The notes beneath the pieces are model-generated. The model was given only the letters and a program-made list of their open reading frames with translations. It was not told the origin of the DNA and did not search any database. This document shows, piece by piece, positions 41,710 to 49,718 of a stretch of DNA of 64,000 nt. How positions within the stretch are numbered: position 1 is the stretch's first letter; every line of letters starts with the position of its first letter. The translations under genes and the position numbers were made by a program. The stretch lies in assembly GCA_963784175.1 (NCBI GenBank), contig CAWAQJ010000019.1, positions 154,046 to 218,045 of the forward strand. Reading direction: 5' to 3'. Source of the stretch: JAIBJN01 sp963784175 (GTDB taxonomy: Bacteria; Actinomycetota; Thermoleophilia; Gaiellales; Gaiellaceae).

Positions 41710-43193
41710 CGCTCGGCTGCCCAGTCGGCGGGGACGTCGCCCCCGCCCTCTTCGCTGACCCGAGCGCCGAAGCGGATCAGCGCCGGGTGCGGCGAGATCT
41801 TGCCGGCCGCGAGCGACTCGCCCTGTCGGAAGGTCGTCGCCCGCTCGAGCAGGCTGCGCGGCACGAACGAGAAGACGTCGCCGACGTAGCCGAGGTCGGC
41901 GGTCGAGTTCATGCGCATGAGGAGGAGGTTGTCGCACTGGGAGAGCACGTTCTCGTGCACCTTCTGCGGGCGCTGCGTGGAGACGAGGAGATAGAGCCCG
42001 AACTTCCGCCCCTCACCTGCGATCCGCACGGCGTGCTCCGTCGCGAGCGCCGTCAGTGGATCGTCCGCCTCCTGCGGGCAGACGTTGTGCGCCTCGTCGA
42101 TGACGATCAGCATCGGCGTCCTGTCGGTACGCCGTTCCCAGAGCCGGGAAAGCACGGCCTCGGCCACGAGCGCCTGCTCCTCGCGCGTCCCGAGGGAGCC
42201 GAGGTCGACAACCAGGCAGCGCACGTTCGGGTCGACGCACTCGTCGAGGATCGAGCCCGGCTCCCCAGCCGACCAGACGCCCCAGCGGAGGACGCCGAGG
42301 TTCTGGGCGCGGAGGAGTAGCCGGCGGGCATCGGGCGAGTCCGACTCGGCCCAGTCCTCGATCCGCGACGGGCGCCAGTCGGCGAGCGCCTCGCTCAGGA
42401 CCGCATACTCGTCGCGGTCGGCGATGGGGTCCAGCCGCAGCAACGCGGCCTGGGCAGCAGGACCGAGCTCCGGGAAGCTCAGGCGAAGCCTCTCCTCGGA
42501 TTCCGCCGACCTCACCGCCACACCGCTCGCAGCCTGCCCGTAGCGCGACGCCAGCTCGGGGGCCGCGCCTTCGCGCACGTCGGCGAGGCGGACGAAGTCG
42601 GAGTTCGGATCGAGGATGACGACGCGCAGGTCGGTCTCGACCAGCAGCCGCTCGAGCACGAGCCCGAGGGAGTAGGTCTTGCCGGAGCCGGACTGGCCGC
42701 ACAGGAAGGTGTGGCGATCGAACCCCCCGGCATCGAGCGCGTAGGCGACACCGTCCGCGAGGATGAGCCCGCCGATCTCCAGGCCCGCCCGATGCGGCCG
42801 CGTCTCTTCGAGCCAGGCTGCGACCTCGTCCGGCGTCGCCGGCCGGACCGGCGCATCGTGGAACGGGGCGCCGTCTCCTTTCAGGACGACTCCCTCACCT
42901 CGAGCGTGGCGGAGGATCATCCTGCTGTGCGCCTCGGCGCCATCGTCGAGCGAAACCGCGAGATCGGGGCCCTCGGCGGTGGCGGCCTCGAGCGTGATCA
43001 CCTGTCCGAGCTTGCCCTCGCCGAGGTCGACATAGCCGCCGGCCTGGAGAGCAAGCCCGTCGAGGGACGTCTGGAACTCGAAGCGCCGTCCGTCGACCGA
43101 CGTCGCCACGGGGAGGATGGCCCGCTCGAGGTCGTATCGGAGCGTCCGGTAGTCGGCAAGCTTGCGGTCGAGCTCTCCGTCGCCCGTCCTCAT
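41706..43193 (-). CDS. HerA/VirB4-like P-loop ATPase
   Basis: A 495-residue ATPase. The N-terminal part is a HAS-barrel-like beta domain; Walker A is GQSGSGKTYSLGL and Walker B LIVIDEAHNVCP, with a downstream SVSTQRPQ-like sensor region (LLVSTQRPQKVHENVLSQC). This resembles the HerA/MPN group of hexameric DNA translocases with a C-terminal arginine-finger segment. The role is probably DNA processing or repair; no NurA partner is next to it. ATG at 43193 overlaps the RicT stop (ATGA), so it belongs to the tmk-holB-ricT operon. Confidence 0.8.
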   Translation of the reverse strand: MRTGDGELDRKLADYRTLRYDLERAILPVATSVDGRRFEFQTSLDGLALQAGGYVDLGEGKLGQVITLEAATAEGPDLAVSLDDGAEAHSRMILRHARGEGVVLKGDGAPFHDAPVRPATPDEVAAWLEETRPHRAGLEIGGLILADGVAYALDAGGFDRHTFLCGQSGSGKTYSLGLVLERLLVETDLRVVILDPNSDFVRLADVREGAAPELASRYGQAASGVAVRSAESEERLRLSFPELGPAAQAALLRLDPIADRDEYAVLSEALADWRPSRIEDWAESDSPDARRLLLRAQNLGVLRWGVWSAGEPGSILDECVDPNVRCLVVDLGSLGTREEQALVAEAVLSRLWERRTDRTPMLIVIDEAHNVCPQEADDPLTALATEHAVRIAGEGRKFGLYLLVSTQRPQKVHENVLSQCDNLLLMRMNSTADLGYVGDVFSFVPRSLLERATTFRQGESLAAGKISPHPALIRFGARVSEEGGGDVPADWAAER

Positions 43194-43987
43194 GCGACCT
43201 CGCGGCACTCGTCGATCGGGACGTCGAGGCCAGACCCTTCCTCGATCTCGACCGTGCACGCGTCGTCGAGCACCTTGTACCCGGTGACGAGACCCTCGCC
43301 GTGAGGGGTGGCGACCCGGCGGCCGACGCGCGGCGCGCGGTCACGGAAGCTCTTGTAGAGCGGGTGCTCGAAGGCGAGGCAGCAGCGGAGACGTCCGCAG
43401 AGGCCGGTGATGCGTCCGGAGCTCATCGGCAGGTCCTGATCCTTGGCCATCCGCAGCGTGACGGGCTGCTCATGGGTCGGGTAGCGCCGCGAGCACTGCA
43501 TCCCGCCGCAGAGCCCGTTGTCGCCGCAGAGGCGCGCGCACTCGCGCGGCCCGACCGAGCGCAGCTCGACGCGGCGATGGAGCCGTTCGCGAAGGGCGCT
43601 CTGGAGGCGTGGCGCGTTCGGCCGCTGTTCGGCCTCGTAGGAGAAGACCAGCCGGGAGCCGTCGAACACGAGCTCGGCCGAGACGGGCTTGAGCGGCACA
43701 TCCTGTTCCCGGATGACCTCGCGGAAGACGCGCATGGCGCGGCGGGCTTCCTCGCGGTTGGTCTCGACGGTTTCGCGGTCGACCTCGGTCGCGCGGCGCA
43801 CGACGCGCTTCAGCGCGACCTCGGGCTCCCCCTCGAGCTCGTGGTTCGCCTGCACGACGCGCCCGAGCTCCTGGCCGCGCGATGTCTGGCAGACCACCCT
43901 CTCGTTCCAGGCGAGCTCGAGGCCGCCCGGATCGAACGAGTAGACCTTGCCGCCCGGGGAGAACACCACGCCGACCGCGACCGTCAT
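43190..43987 (-). CDS. ricT: PSP1 domain protein, RicT/YaaT-like
   Basis: A 265-residue PSP1-family protein. Cys clusters CARLCGDNGLCGGMQC and GLCGRLRCCLAFEH match the family pattern; in Bacillus, RicT (YaaT) with RicA and RicF carries [4Fe-4S] clusters and helps RNase Y mature mRNAs. There is no sign of RicA or RicF nearby, so the actinobacterial role may differ. The gene lies downstream of holB with an ATGA overlap, the same order (tmk, holB, PSP1) as in Bacillus and other Gram-positives. Confidence 0.88.
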   Translation of the reverse strand: MTVAVGVVFSPGGKVYSFDPGGLELAWNERVVCQTSRGQELGRVVQANHELEGEPEVALKRVVRRATEVDRETVETNREEARRAMRVFREVIREQDVPLKPVSAELVFDGSRLVFSYEAEQRPNAPRLQSALRERLHRRVELRSVGPRECARLCGDNGLCGGMQCSRRYPTHEQPVTLRMAKDQDLPMSSGRITGLCGRLRCCLAFEHPLYKSFRDRAPRVGRRVATPHGEGLVTGYKVLDDACTVEIEEGSGLDVPIDECREVA

Positions 43988-45051
43988 GCCGAAAGTGTGC
44001 CTCCCAGATCGCGCCGCAGCCTGACGAACAGCGCTTCGAGCGCCAGGCCGGGCTGGACGTTGAACTCGAACGACCGCCAGACGTCGCGCACGGTCGCCGC
44101 CGCCCGCTCGGCGGCCAGGCCGCGCTCGGGCACCCCGTCGGCGGACAGATCGGCGAGGCGGTCCGAGTTGAGCACCGCATCGCCCGCCCCCGCGGCCACG
44201 ACCATCAGGTCGCGGTACCAGCCGGTGAGCAGATCGAGCGCGTCGAGAATCTCCTCGCGCTCGGCTCCGCGGCCGGCGCGGCGGCTGCGCTGCTCGGCCT
44301 CGCGCGCCGTCTCCTCGACGCCGCGCTGCTCCTCGGCAGCGGCCCGCGCCTTCGCCCCGCGCTCGTGCGCGACGTCCGTGACGCTGCGGGACGCCCGGCC
44401 CGGGTCGAACTGCGGGTCGAGATAGACGGAGCGCGCGAGCTCGATCAGCCCCTCGCGCCGCTCTCCGGCGTCGGGGTCGAGGAGGCGCTCCGCCCGGTCG
44501 AGACGCCCAGCGGCGACCCGCGCGAAGGCCTCCAGCGGCTCGCCCTGGAGGCCGCGCGAGGAGAGGAAAGCCTTGATCGCGCGCTGCGAGAGCCGGCGGA
44601 AAGGCACGAGCTGGCAGCGAGAGCGAATCGTCGGCGGCAGCAGCCCGAGCTCGTCGGCGACGAGCACGATGACCGCGTACGGCGGTGGTTCCTCGAGGTC
44701 CTTGAGGAGCGCGTCGGCGGCGTCCTCGTTCATCAGGTGCGCGCGCAGCACGAGGTAGACGCGGCGGTCGGCCTCGAACGGGCGCATGTGCAGGTCCCGC
44801 CGCAGGTCGCGGATCGGGTCGATGCGGATCTGGTCGCCGAGCGGCTCGAGGACGTAGAGGTCCGGATGGACGTTGCGTGCGACCCGGTCCGGCGAGCCGA
44901 GGAGCTCCCCTGCGAAGGCGATCGCCGCCCGGCGCTTGCCGACGCCGCGCGGCCCGTGCAGGAGGTACGCGTGCGCGGGGCCCTCGGCCAGCGCGGCGCG
45001 GAGGAGGCGCTTGGCCTCGTCCTGCTCAGGAAACGTCTCGAAGCTGTCCAT
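43984..45051 (-). CDS. holB: DNA polymerase III delta' subunit
   Basis: A 355-residue clamp-loader subunit of the AAA+ fold. AYLLHGPRGVGKRRAAIAF is the P-loop region, VYLVLRAHLMNEDAADALLK the Walker-B/sensor region with LLKDLEEPP (delta' motif), and TIRSRCQLVPFRRLS the SRC motif. The usual four-Cys zinc module after the P-loop is not visible (GSPDRVARNVHPDL instead), and the P-loop ends GKR rather than GK(S/T), so it should not hydrolyse ATP, as in other delta' subunits. It overlaps tmk by 26 bases and ricT by 4. Confidence 0.9.
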   Translation of the reverse strand: MDSFETFPEQDEAKRLLRAALAEGPAHAYLLHGPRGVGKRRAAIAFAGELLGSPDRVARNVHPDLYVLEPLGDQIRIDPIRDLRRDLHMRPFEADRRVYLVLRAHLMNEDAADALLKDLEEPPPYAVIVLVADELGLLPPTIRSRCQLVPFRRLSQRAIKAFLSSRGLQGEPLEAFARVAAGRLDRAERLLDPDAGERREGLIELARSVYLDPQFDPGRASRSVTDVAHERGAKARAAAEEQRGVEETAREAEQRSRRAGRGAEREEILDALDLLTGWYRDLMVVAAGAGDAVLNSDRLADLSADGVPERGLAAERAAATVRDVWRSFEFNVQPGLALEALFVRLRRDLGGTLSA

Positions 45052-45622
45052 GGATGACCTCGGCGATATCTTCCGGCTTCTGGGTCCCGTCTACCACGAC
45101 GACCCGCTGCGCGAAGATGCGCGCGAGCTCGCGGTAGGCACGGTCGACCTCGGCGGCGAACTCGAGGCCTTCGCGCTCGATCCGGTCCGGTTCCCCATTC
45201 TGGCGGGCCGCCGCCTCGTCGGGCGGCACGACGATGAGGAACGTGCGGTCGGGCAGCAGTCCGCTCGTCGCCAGGAGGTTGAGCTCGAGGACCCGCTCGA
45301 CGCCCAGGCCGCGCGCCAGGCCCTGGTAGGCCAGGGAGGAGTCGAGGTAGCGGTCGGAGACGACGTCGGCGCCGCGCGCGAGCGCCGGACGGATGACCTC
45401 GTCGACGAGCTGCGCGCGGGCAGCGGCGAAGAGCGCGGCCTCCGCCCAGGGCGCGATCCGCTCGCCGTGCAGGAGCATTCCGCGCACCTGTTCGCCGAGC
45501 TCCGTCCCTCCCGGCTCGCGCGTGAGGACGACCTCGCGGCCCGCTGAGCGGAGCCGCTCGGCGAGGAGGCGGGCCTGTGTGGACTTCCCGGAGCCGTCGA
45601 CTCCCTCGAACGTCACGAACAT
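45026..45622 (-). CDS. tmk: Thymidylate kinase
   Basis: A 198-residue kinase making dTDP from dTMP. P-loop GVDGSGKSTQARLL, the DR(Y/F) motif SDRYLDSSLAYQG and the lid-region Arg TREPGG are all present, and the length is normal. The ATG at 45622 is chosen since family proteins start at FVTFEGVDGSGK; an upstream in-frame part is inside the divergent epimerase gene. The start lies 11 bases after TATCCT (or 6 after TACGGC), so the leader is very short. It heads the tmk-holB-ricT-herA-like operon. Confidence 0.93.
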   Translation of the reverse strand: MFVTFEGVDGSGKSTQARLLAERLRSAGREVVLTREPGGTELGEQVRGMLLHGERIAPWAEAALFAAARAQLVDEVIRPALARGADVVSDRYLDSSLAYQGLARGLGVERVLELNLLATSGLLPDRTFLIVVPPDEAAARQNGEPDRIEREGLEFAAEVDRAYRELARIFAQRVVVVDGTQKPEDIAEVIHGQLRDVS

Positions 45623-45632
45623 GCGAGCGCCG

Positions 45633-45639
45633 TAGGATA
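45633..45639. promoter_or_regulatory. Shared bidirectional -10 element, tmk / epimerase
   Basis: TAGGATA reads TAGGAT on the plus strand (six bases before the epimerase GTG) and TATCCT on the minus strand (11 bases before tmk). One seven-base element can serve both directions. Confidence 0.5.
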
Positions 45640-45644
45640 CGCGG

Positions 45645-46580
45645 GTGCGGGCGATCGTCACAGGGGGCGCAGGCTTCATCGGCTCGCACGTCGTCGACGC
45701 GCTGGTCGCGCGAGGCGACGAGGTCGTCGTCGTCGACGACCTGTCCAACGGCAAGCGCGAGAACGTGAACCCGGGCGCGACGCTTCTCGTCGCCGACATC
45801 CGCGACGAGGAAGCCGTCGGAAAGGCGTTCGCCGACCTGCGCCCGGACGCGTGTCTCCACCTGGCGGCCCAGGCCGATGTCCGCGTCTCGGTCTCGAAGC
45901 CCGTCTTCGACGCCGAGGTCAACGTCCTCGGGACGATCCGGGTCCTGGAGGCGGCGCGCGAGCACGAGGTGCGCATCGTCTTCGCCTCGACCGGCGGCGC
46001 CATCTACGGAGAGTGCGAGGAGCCGGCGACCGAGGAGTCCCCGCGCGCTCCCCTCTCGCCCTACGGCGCCTCGAAGCTCGCGGGCGAGGAGTACCTCGCG
46101 ACGTACAACCGGCTCTACGGCGGCGCGCACACCGCGCTTCGCTTCGGCAACGTCTACGGCCCTCGGCAGGACCCGCACGGCGAGGCGGGCGTGGTCGCCA
46201 TCTTCCTCGGGCGCCTCGCGCGCGGCGAGGTGCCGCACATCTTCGGCGACGGGACGCAGCAGCGCGACTATGTCTTCGTCGGGGACGTCGCCACGGTGGT
46301 GCTGGCGGCGCTCGAGCGGCCCGCCGGGGTGTTCAACGTCGGCACCGGCGTGGCGACCTCGGTCCTCGACCTCTACGAGGCGTGCCGGACCGCCGCGGGC
46401 GCCGACGTGGAGGCGATTTTCGACCCGCCGCGCCTCGGCGAACTGCAGCGCAGCGTCCTCGATACTGGGCTCACCGAACGCGAGCTCGGCTTCCGCGCAG
46501 GGATGTCCTTCGCGGACGGAATTGGCATGACCTGGGAATCGATTCGCGCGGAAGGAGAGGCCGGCCCCGGGGCGAACTAG
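45645..46580 (+). CDS. NAD-dependent sugar epimerase (GalE-like SDR)
   Basis: A 311-residue extended SDR. The NAD motif RAIVTGGAGFIGSHVVDAL, the DDLSNGKREN segment, LHLAAQADVRVSV, the STGGAIYG motif and the catalytic YxxxK (PYGASKLAGEEY) are all present, with the family motif RFGNVYGPRQDP. UDP-glucose 4-epimerase, or a related dTDP/UDP-sugar epimerase, is likely; the exact substrate is unknown. GTG at 45645 lies six bases after the -10 TAGGAT. It is divergent from tmk and followed by the LytR_C gene. Confidence 0.9.
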   Translation: MRAIVTGGAGFIGSHVVDALVARGDEVVVVDDLSNGKRENVNPGATLLVADIRDEEAVGKAFADLRPDACLHLAAQADVRVSVSKPVFDAEVNVLGTIRVLEAAREHEVRIVFASTGGAIYGECEEPATEESPRAPLSPYGASKLAGEEYLATYNRLYGGAHTALRFGNVYGPRQDPHGEAGVVAIFLGRLARGEVPHIFGDGTQQRDYVFVGDVATVVLAALERPAGVFNVGTGVATSVLDLYEACRTAAGADVEAIFDPPRLGELQRSVLDTGLTERELGFRAGMSFADGIGMTWESIRAEGEAGPGAN

Positions 46581-46588
46581 TCCGCCCC

Positions 46589-47119
46589 GTGGATCATCTC
46601 TCCGATCTTCCGGCACAGCAGCCCTGGCGCAACGCGGCGTTCATCGCCGCCACCGTGGCGACCGTCGAGCTCGCCGTTCTGCTCGTCGTCGGGATCGTCG
46701 TCTTCGGCAAGTTCTTCGCGGGCGAGGTCGAGAAGGCAAGCGACCCGATCGCAGTCACCCAGGCGGCGGTCGACCGCGAGCAGAAGGCCGCGGCGCCGGC
46801 CAGCAACGGCGGCCAGGCGCGCGAGAAGCCTCTGCTCCAGCGCGGCAAGACCTCGGTCATCGTCCTGAACGGAAACGGAATCAGCGGCGCCGCCGCGACG
46901 GCCGCCGACGGCATCCGTGCCAAGAACTACCTCATCGCAGGAACCGGCAACGCTCCGCGGACGGACTTCACCCGCTCGGTCGTCATGTACCGCCCCGGCT
47001 TCGAGGGCGAGGCGCGGCGGCTCGCGCGCGACATCGGCGTGCGGCGCGTGTCGCCGCTCGACGGGATCCGCAGGCGCGACCTGCAGGGCGCTCACATCGC
47101 GCTCATCCTCGGCGGGTAG
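46589..47119 (+). CDS. LytR_C domain protein, membrane-anchored
   Basis: A 176-residue protein with one N-terminal helix (FIAATVATVELAVLLVVGIV) and a C-terminal LytR_C-type domain (KTSVIVLNGNGISGAAATAA, RTDFTRSVVMYRPGFEGEAR, LQGAHIALILGG). LytR_C domains are found at the end of cell-wall-linking LCP proteins; stand-alone versions occur widely in actinobacteria with unknown function. It probably acts outside the membrane near peptidoglycan. GTG at 46589 is chosen since it follows the epimerase stop by a few bases. Confidence 0.8.
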   Translation: MDHLSDLPAQQPWRNAAFIAATVATVELAVLLVVGIVVFGKFFAGEVEKASDPIAVTQAAVDREQKAAAPASNGGQAREKPLLQRGKTSVIVLNGNGISGAAATAADGIRAKNYLIAGTGNAPRTDFTRSVVMYRPGFEGEARRLARDIGVRRVSPLDGIRRRDLQGAHIALILGG

Positions 47120-47146
47120 CCGCCCGGCGGGCCGCGCTCCGGCGGC

Positions 47147-47152
47147 TAGATT
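47147..47152 (+). promoter_or_regulatory. -10 element TAGATT, leaderless start of hemE
   Basis: TAGATT, seven bases (TAGCGAC), then the hemE GTG. This implies a leaderless hemE message. Confidence 0.5.
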
Positions 47153-47159
47153 TAGCGAC

Positions 47160-48194
47160 GTGGCCGACCCTCTGATCACACGCGCGTGCCGGCGCGAGCA
47201 CGTCGAACGAACGCCGGTCTGGTTCATGCGCCAGGCGGGCCGCTCGCTTCCCGAGTACCGCGAGATCCGAAAGCGCCACGATCTCTTCGAGGTCTGCAAC
47301 CAGCCCGAGCTCTGCGCGGAGGTCACGCTTCAGCCGGTGCGACGGCATCGGGTCGACGCGGCCGTGATGTTCGCCGACATCATGCTCCCCGTCGTCGGCA
47401 TGGGCATCGACGTCGAGTTGGTCGAGAACGTCGGCCCGGTGATCGCGGAGCCCATCGAGAGCGCCGCCGACGTCGAGCGTCTGCGCGTCCCGGATCCGGA
47501 GGAAGCCGTCCCGTTCGTGCTCGAGGCCGTGCGCCTCGTCCGCGCCGAGCTGAATGGCGACCAGGGGCTCGTCGGCTTCGCCGGCGGGCCGTTCACCGTC
47601 GCCGGCTACCTGATCGAGGGCAAGCCGACCCGCGACTTCCTGAGGACGAAGACGTGCATGTACGGCTCGCCGGAGGTGTGGCACGCCCTGATGGACAAGC
47701 TCGCGGACACGTTCGCCTCGTACCTGCAGGCGAAGGTGCGCGCGGGCGCCGACGTGATCCAGCTCTTCGACTCCTGGGTCGGCGCGCTGTCCGGGCACGA
47801 CTACCGCGAGTTCGTCGCGCCCTACTCGGCGCGCATCCTCGACGCGATCGACGTCCCCACGATCCACTTCGGGACCGGCTCGACGCACCTCCTCCGGGAC
47901 ATGAAGGCCGTCGGCGGGGACGTGATCGGCCTCGACTGGCGGGTGCAGATCGACCGCGGCTGGGAGTACCTCGGCTCGGGACGCGGCGTGCAGGGAAACC
48001 TCGACCCGGCCGTGCTGCTCGGCCCGTGGGAGCGGGTCGAGGAGGCAACCGACCGGATCCTCGACGCCGTCGCCGGCCGACGCGGGCACATCTTCAACCT
48101 CGGCCACGGCGTCCTCCCCGACACCGACCCCGACCGGCTCGGCCGCCTCGTCGAGCACGTCCGTGAGCGAACCACGGTCGAGGTGACGGCGTGA
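47160..48194 (+). CDS. hemE: Uroporphyrinogen decarboxylase
   Basis: A 344-residue enzyme that decarboxylates uroporphyrinogen III to coproporphyrinogen III. The N-terminal signature TPVWFMRQAGRSLPEYR, AVMFADIMLPVVGMG (catalytic Asp), FAGGPFTVAGYLIEG and GNLDPAVLLGPWERV are diagnostic. The GTG at 47160 starts the family-typical N-terminus. It precedes hemH by about 98 bases; together they supply the haem that the DevS-like sensor may need. Confidence 0.95.
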   Translation: MADPLITRACRREHVERTPVWFMRQAGRSLPEYREIRKRHDLFEVCNQPELCAEVTLQPVRRHRVDAAVMFADIMLPVVGMGIDVELVENVGPVIAEPIESAADVERLRVPDPEEAVPFVLEAVRLVRAELNGDQGLVGFAGGPFTVAGYLIEGKPTRDFLRTKTCMYGSPEVWHALMDKLADTFASYLQAKVRAGADVIQLFDSWVGALSGHDYREFVAPYSARILDAIDVPTIHFGTGSTHLLRDMKAVGGDVIGLDWRVQIDRGWEYLGSGRGVQGNLDPAVLLGPWERVEEATDRILDAVAGRRGHIFNLGHGVLPDTDPDRLGRLVEHVRERTTVEVTA

Positions 48195-48211
48195 GGTTTG
48201 ACGCGTCTATG

Positions 48212-48227
48212 TCGGGGGCCCCCCCGA
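48212..48227 (+). terminator. GC hairpin after hemE
   Basis: TCGGGGG/CCCCCGA, a perfect 7-bp inverted repeat with a 2-base centre (in practice a shorter stem), 17 bases past the hemE stop. No T run follows, so termination or only pausing is possible. Confidence 0.3.
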
Positions 48228-48245
48228 TTCGAGCCTATGAAGGAA

Positions 48246-48296
48246 ATGCGCGCGCATGGTGCGCGCGCTGAGCCGGAAGCCGGGCCGAAGTCGTGA
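48246..48296 (+). CDS. Possible 16-codon leader peptide ahead of hemH
   Basis: ATG at 48246 follows AAGGAA closely. It encodes MRAHGARAEPEAGPKS and stops at TGA 48294, which overlaps the hemH GTG (GTGA). The alternating stem GCGCGCGC-ATGGT-GCGCGCGC (48248-48268) lies within its first codons. Such a coupled leader could control entry into hemH by translation or hairpin opening. This is a suggestion only; conservation would be needed. Confidence 0.3.
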   Translation: MRAHGARAEPEAGPKS

Positions 48297-49189
48297 CGAA
48301 GGACGCGCGGACAGCGGTCATCCTCATGGCCTACGGGAGCCCGGAGCACCCGGAAGACATCCCGGCCTACTTCGAGGACATCCGCGGCGGCCGGCCCGTT
48401 CGCCCCGAGGCCGTCGAGGCGCTGACGGAGCGCTATCGCCGCATCGGCGGGCGCTCGCCGCTGAACGAGATCACCGAGGCGCAGCGGGCCGCCCTGGAGG
48501 GCGAAACCGGCCTCCCCGTCTTCGTGGGCATGAAGCACTGGCACCCGTGGATCGCCGACGCGGCGGACGCGGCGCTGGCCGACGGCGCCGAGCGCATCGT
48601 CGCGCTCGTGCTCGCTCCGCACTACTCGCGGATGTCGATCGGCGGCTACCGCGACCGGCTCGAGACCGCGCTCGACGGCCGCGCCGAGCTCGCCTTCGTC
48701 GAGAGCTGGCACGACCACGAGCCGTACCTCGACCTCCTGGCCGACCGCGTGCGCGGCACCGACGCCCACGTCGTCTTCACCGCTCACAGCCTTCCGGAGC
48801 GGATCCTCGCCGACGGCGACCCGTACCGCGACCAGCTCCTGGAGACCTCGCGGCTCGTCGCGGAGCGCGCCGGGGTCGAGCGGTGGTCGTTCGCCTTCCA
48901 GAGCGAGAGCCAGACGGGCGAGCCGTGGCTCGGCCCGGACATCCTCGACGAGCTCGACGCCCTGCACGAACAGGGCGTGCGCAAAGTGCTCGTCGCGCCC
49001 GTCGGCTTCGTCAGCGACCACCTCGAGATCCTCTGGGACATCGATGTCGAGGCGCGCGAGAAGGCTGCGGAGCTCGGCCTCGAGCTCGACCGGATCGAGT
49101 CGCTGAACGTCGACCCGGTCTTTATCCGCGCACTCGCGGACCTTGTGAAGCAGGCCTCTCGTGCCGAAGGACGAATCGAAGCCCGATGA
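48293..49189 (+). CDS. hemH: Coproporphyrin III ferrochelatase (CpfC/HemH)
   Basis: A 298-residue enzyme that inserts iron into coproporphyrin or protoporphyrin. Motifs: AVILMAYGSPEHPEDIPAYF, HYSRMSIGGYRDRLE (active His region), VVFTAHSLPERIL and KVLVAPVGFVSDHLEILWDI with the conserved Glu. The short form without the C-terminal extension matches the actinobacterial/Gram-positive ferrochelatase. The usual partners CgoX and ChdC are not in the window. GTG at 48293 overlaps a possible leader peptide stop; its own stop overlaps the next start (ATGA). Confidence 0.93.
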   Translation: MTKDARTAVILMAYGSPEHPEDIPAYFEDIRGGRPVRPEAVEALTERYRRIGGRSPLNEITEAQRAALEGETGLPVFVGMKHWHPWIADAADAALADGAERIVALVLAPHYSRMSIGGYRDRLETALDGRAELAFVESWHDHEPYLDLLADRVRGTDAHVVFTAHSLPERILADGDPYRDQLLETSRLVAERAGVERWSFAFQSESQTGEPWLGPDILDELDALHEQGVRKVLVAPVGFVSDHLEILWDIDVEAREKAAELGLELDRIESLNVDPVFIRALADLVKQASRAEGRIEAR

Positions 49190-49459
49190 GCGCAACACGC
49201 AGCTGCCCCGATTGGCCCGTCCTCCTCGAGGTCGCCCCCGACCTGCACTTCAAGCACTACACGCTGGCGGAGGCGCGGCTTCCGGCCGAGGTCCTGGTCA
49301 ACCTGCCCGATGTCCCCCAGGCGGCGGTCGCGATCTGCGCCGACCTCGACCACAACGTGTTCAACCCGAGCCACACCGACCCGAAGCGTCGTGGCCGCGC
49401 TCCAGGACACGTACTGGTATCCGCTCTCCGAGTGGACGCAGCGCGCGCCTCGGCCGTAG
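49186..49459 (+). CDS. Small unknown protein after hemH, with an apparent frameshift
   Basis: About 90 residues starting MSATRSCPDWPVLLEVAPDL, with HFKHYTLAEARLPAEVLVNL and ICADLDHNVFNPSHTDP, then, after an extra base near 49387, VVAALQDTYWYPLSEWTQRA and the stop. The two parts join smoothly once the base is dropped. I do not recognise the family. The ATG overlaps the hemH stop (ATGA), so it may be linked to haem synthesis. Confidence 0.6.
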
Positions 49460-49472
49460 GCGCTTCCCGGCG

Positions 49473-49478
49473 TACCAT
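49473..49478 (+). promoter_or_regulatory. -10 element TACCAT, leaderless start
   Basis: TACCAT, six bases (TCGTTC), then the GTG of the 77-residue gene. Confidence 0.45.
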
Positions 49479-49484
49479 TCGTTC

Positions 49485-49718
49485 GTGGGCAAGGGATACG
49501 CAGAAGGCCCGGCGGCCGAGGAGCGGTTCGCCGATCTCGAGCGCGCCGAGCGCGGTGAGGTCGCCGACACGTCGCCCGACCGGCAGGCCGTCTACGGCTC
49601 AACCGACGACGACCCCGACCGGCACTTCCTCGGCTGGCTCGACGAGGTCGATCCCGACGCGCTCTTCGCCTCGGGCGAGGCGTGGGGGATCACCGTCGTT
49701 CGTCAGCGCGACGCGTAG
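49485..49718 (+). CDS. Small acidic protein of unknown function (77 aa)
   Basis: A 77-residue acidic protein (GKGYAEGPAAEERFADLERA, HFLGWLDEVDPDALFASGEA, WGITVVRQRDA). I do not recognise a family. A larger in-frame extension upstream gives Pro/Arg-rich nonsense, so GTG at 49485, six bases after TACCAT, is the likely start. Its end overlaps that of the convergent methyltransferase gene by 29 bases. Confidence 0.5.
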   Translation: MGKGYAEGPAAEERFADLERAERGEVADTSPDRQAVYGSTDDDPDRHFLGWLDEVDPDALFASGEAWGITVVRQRDA

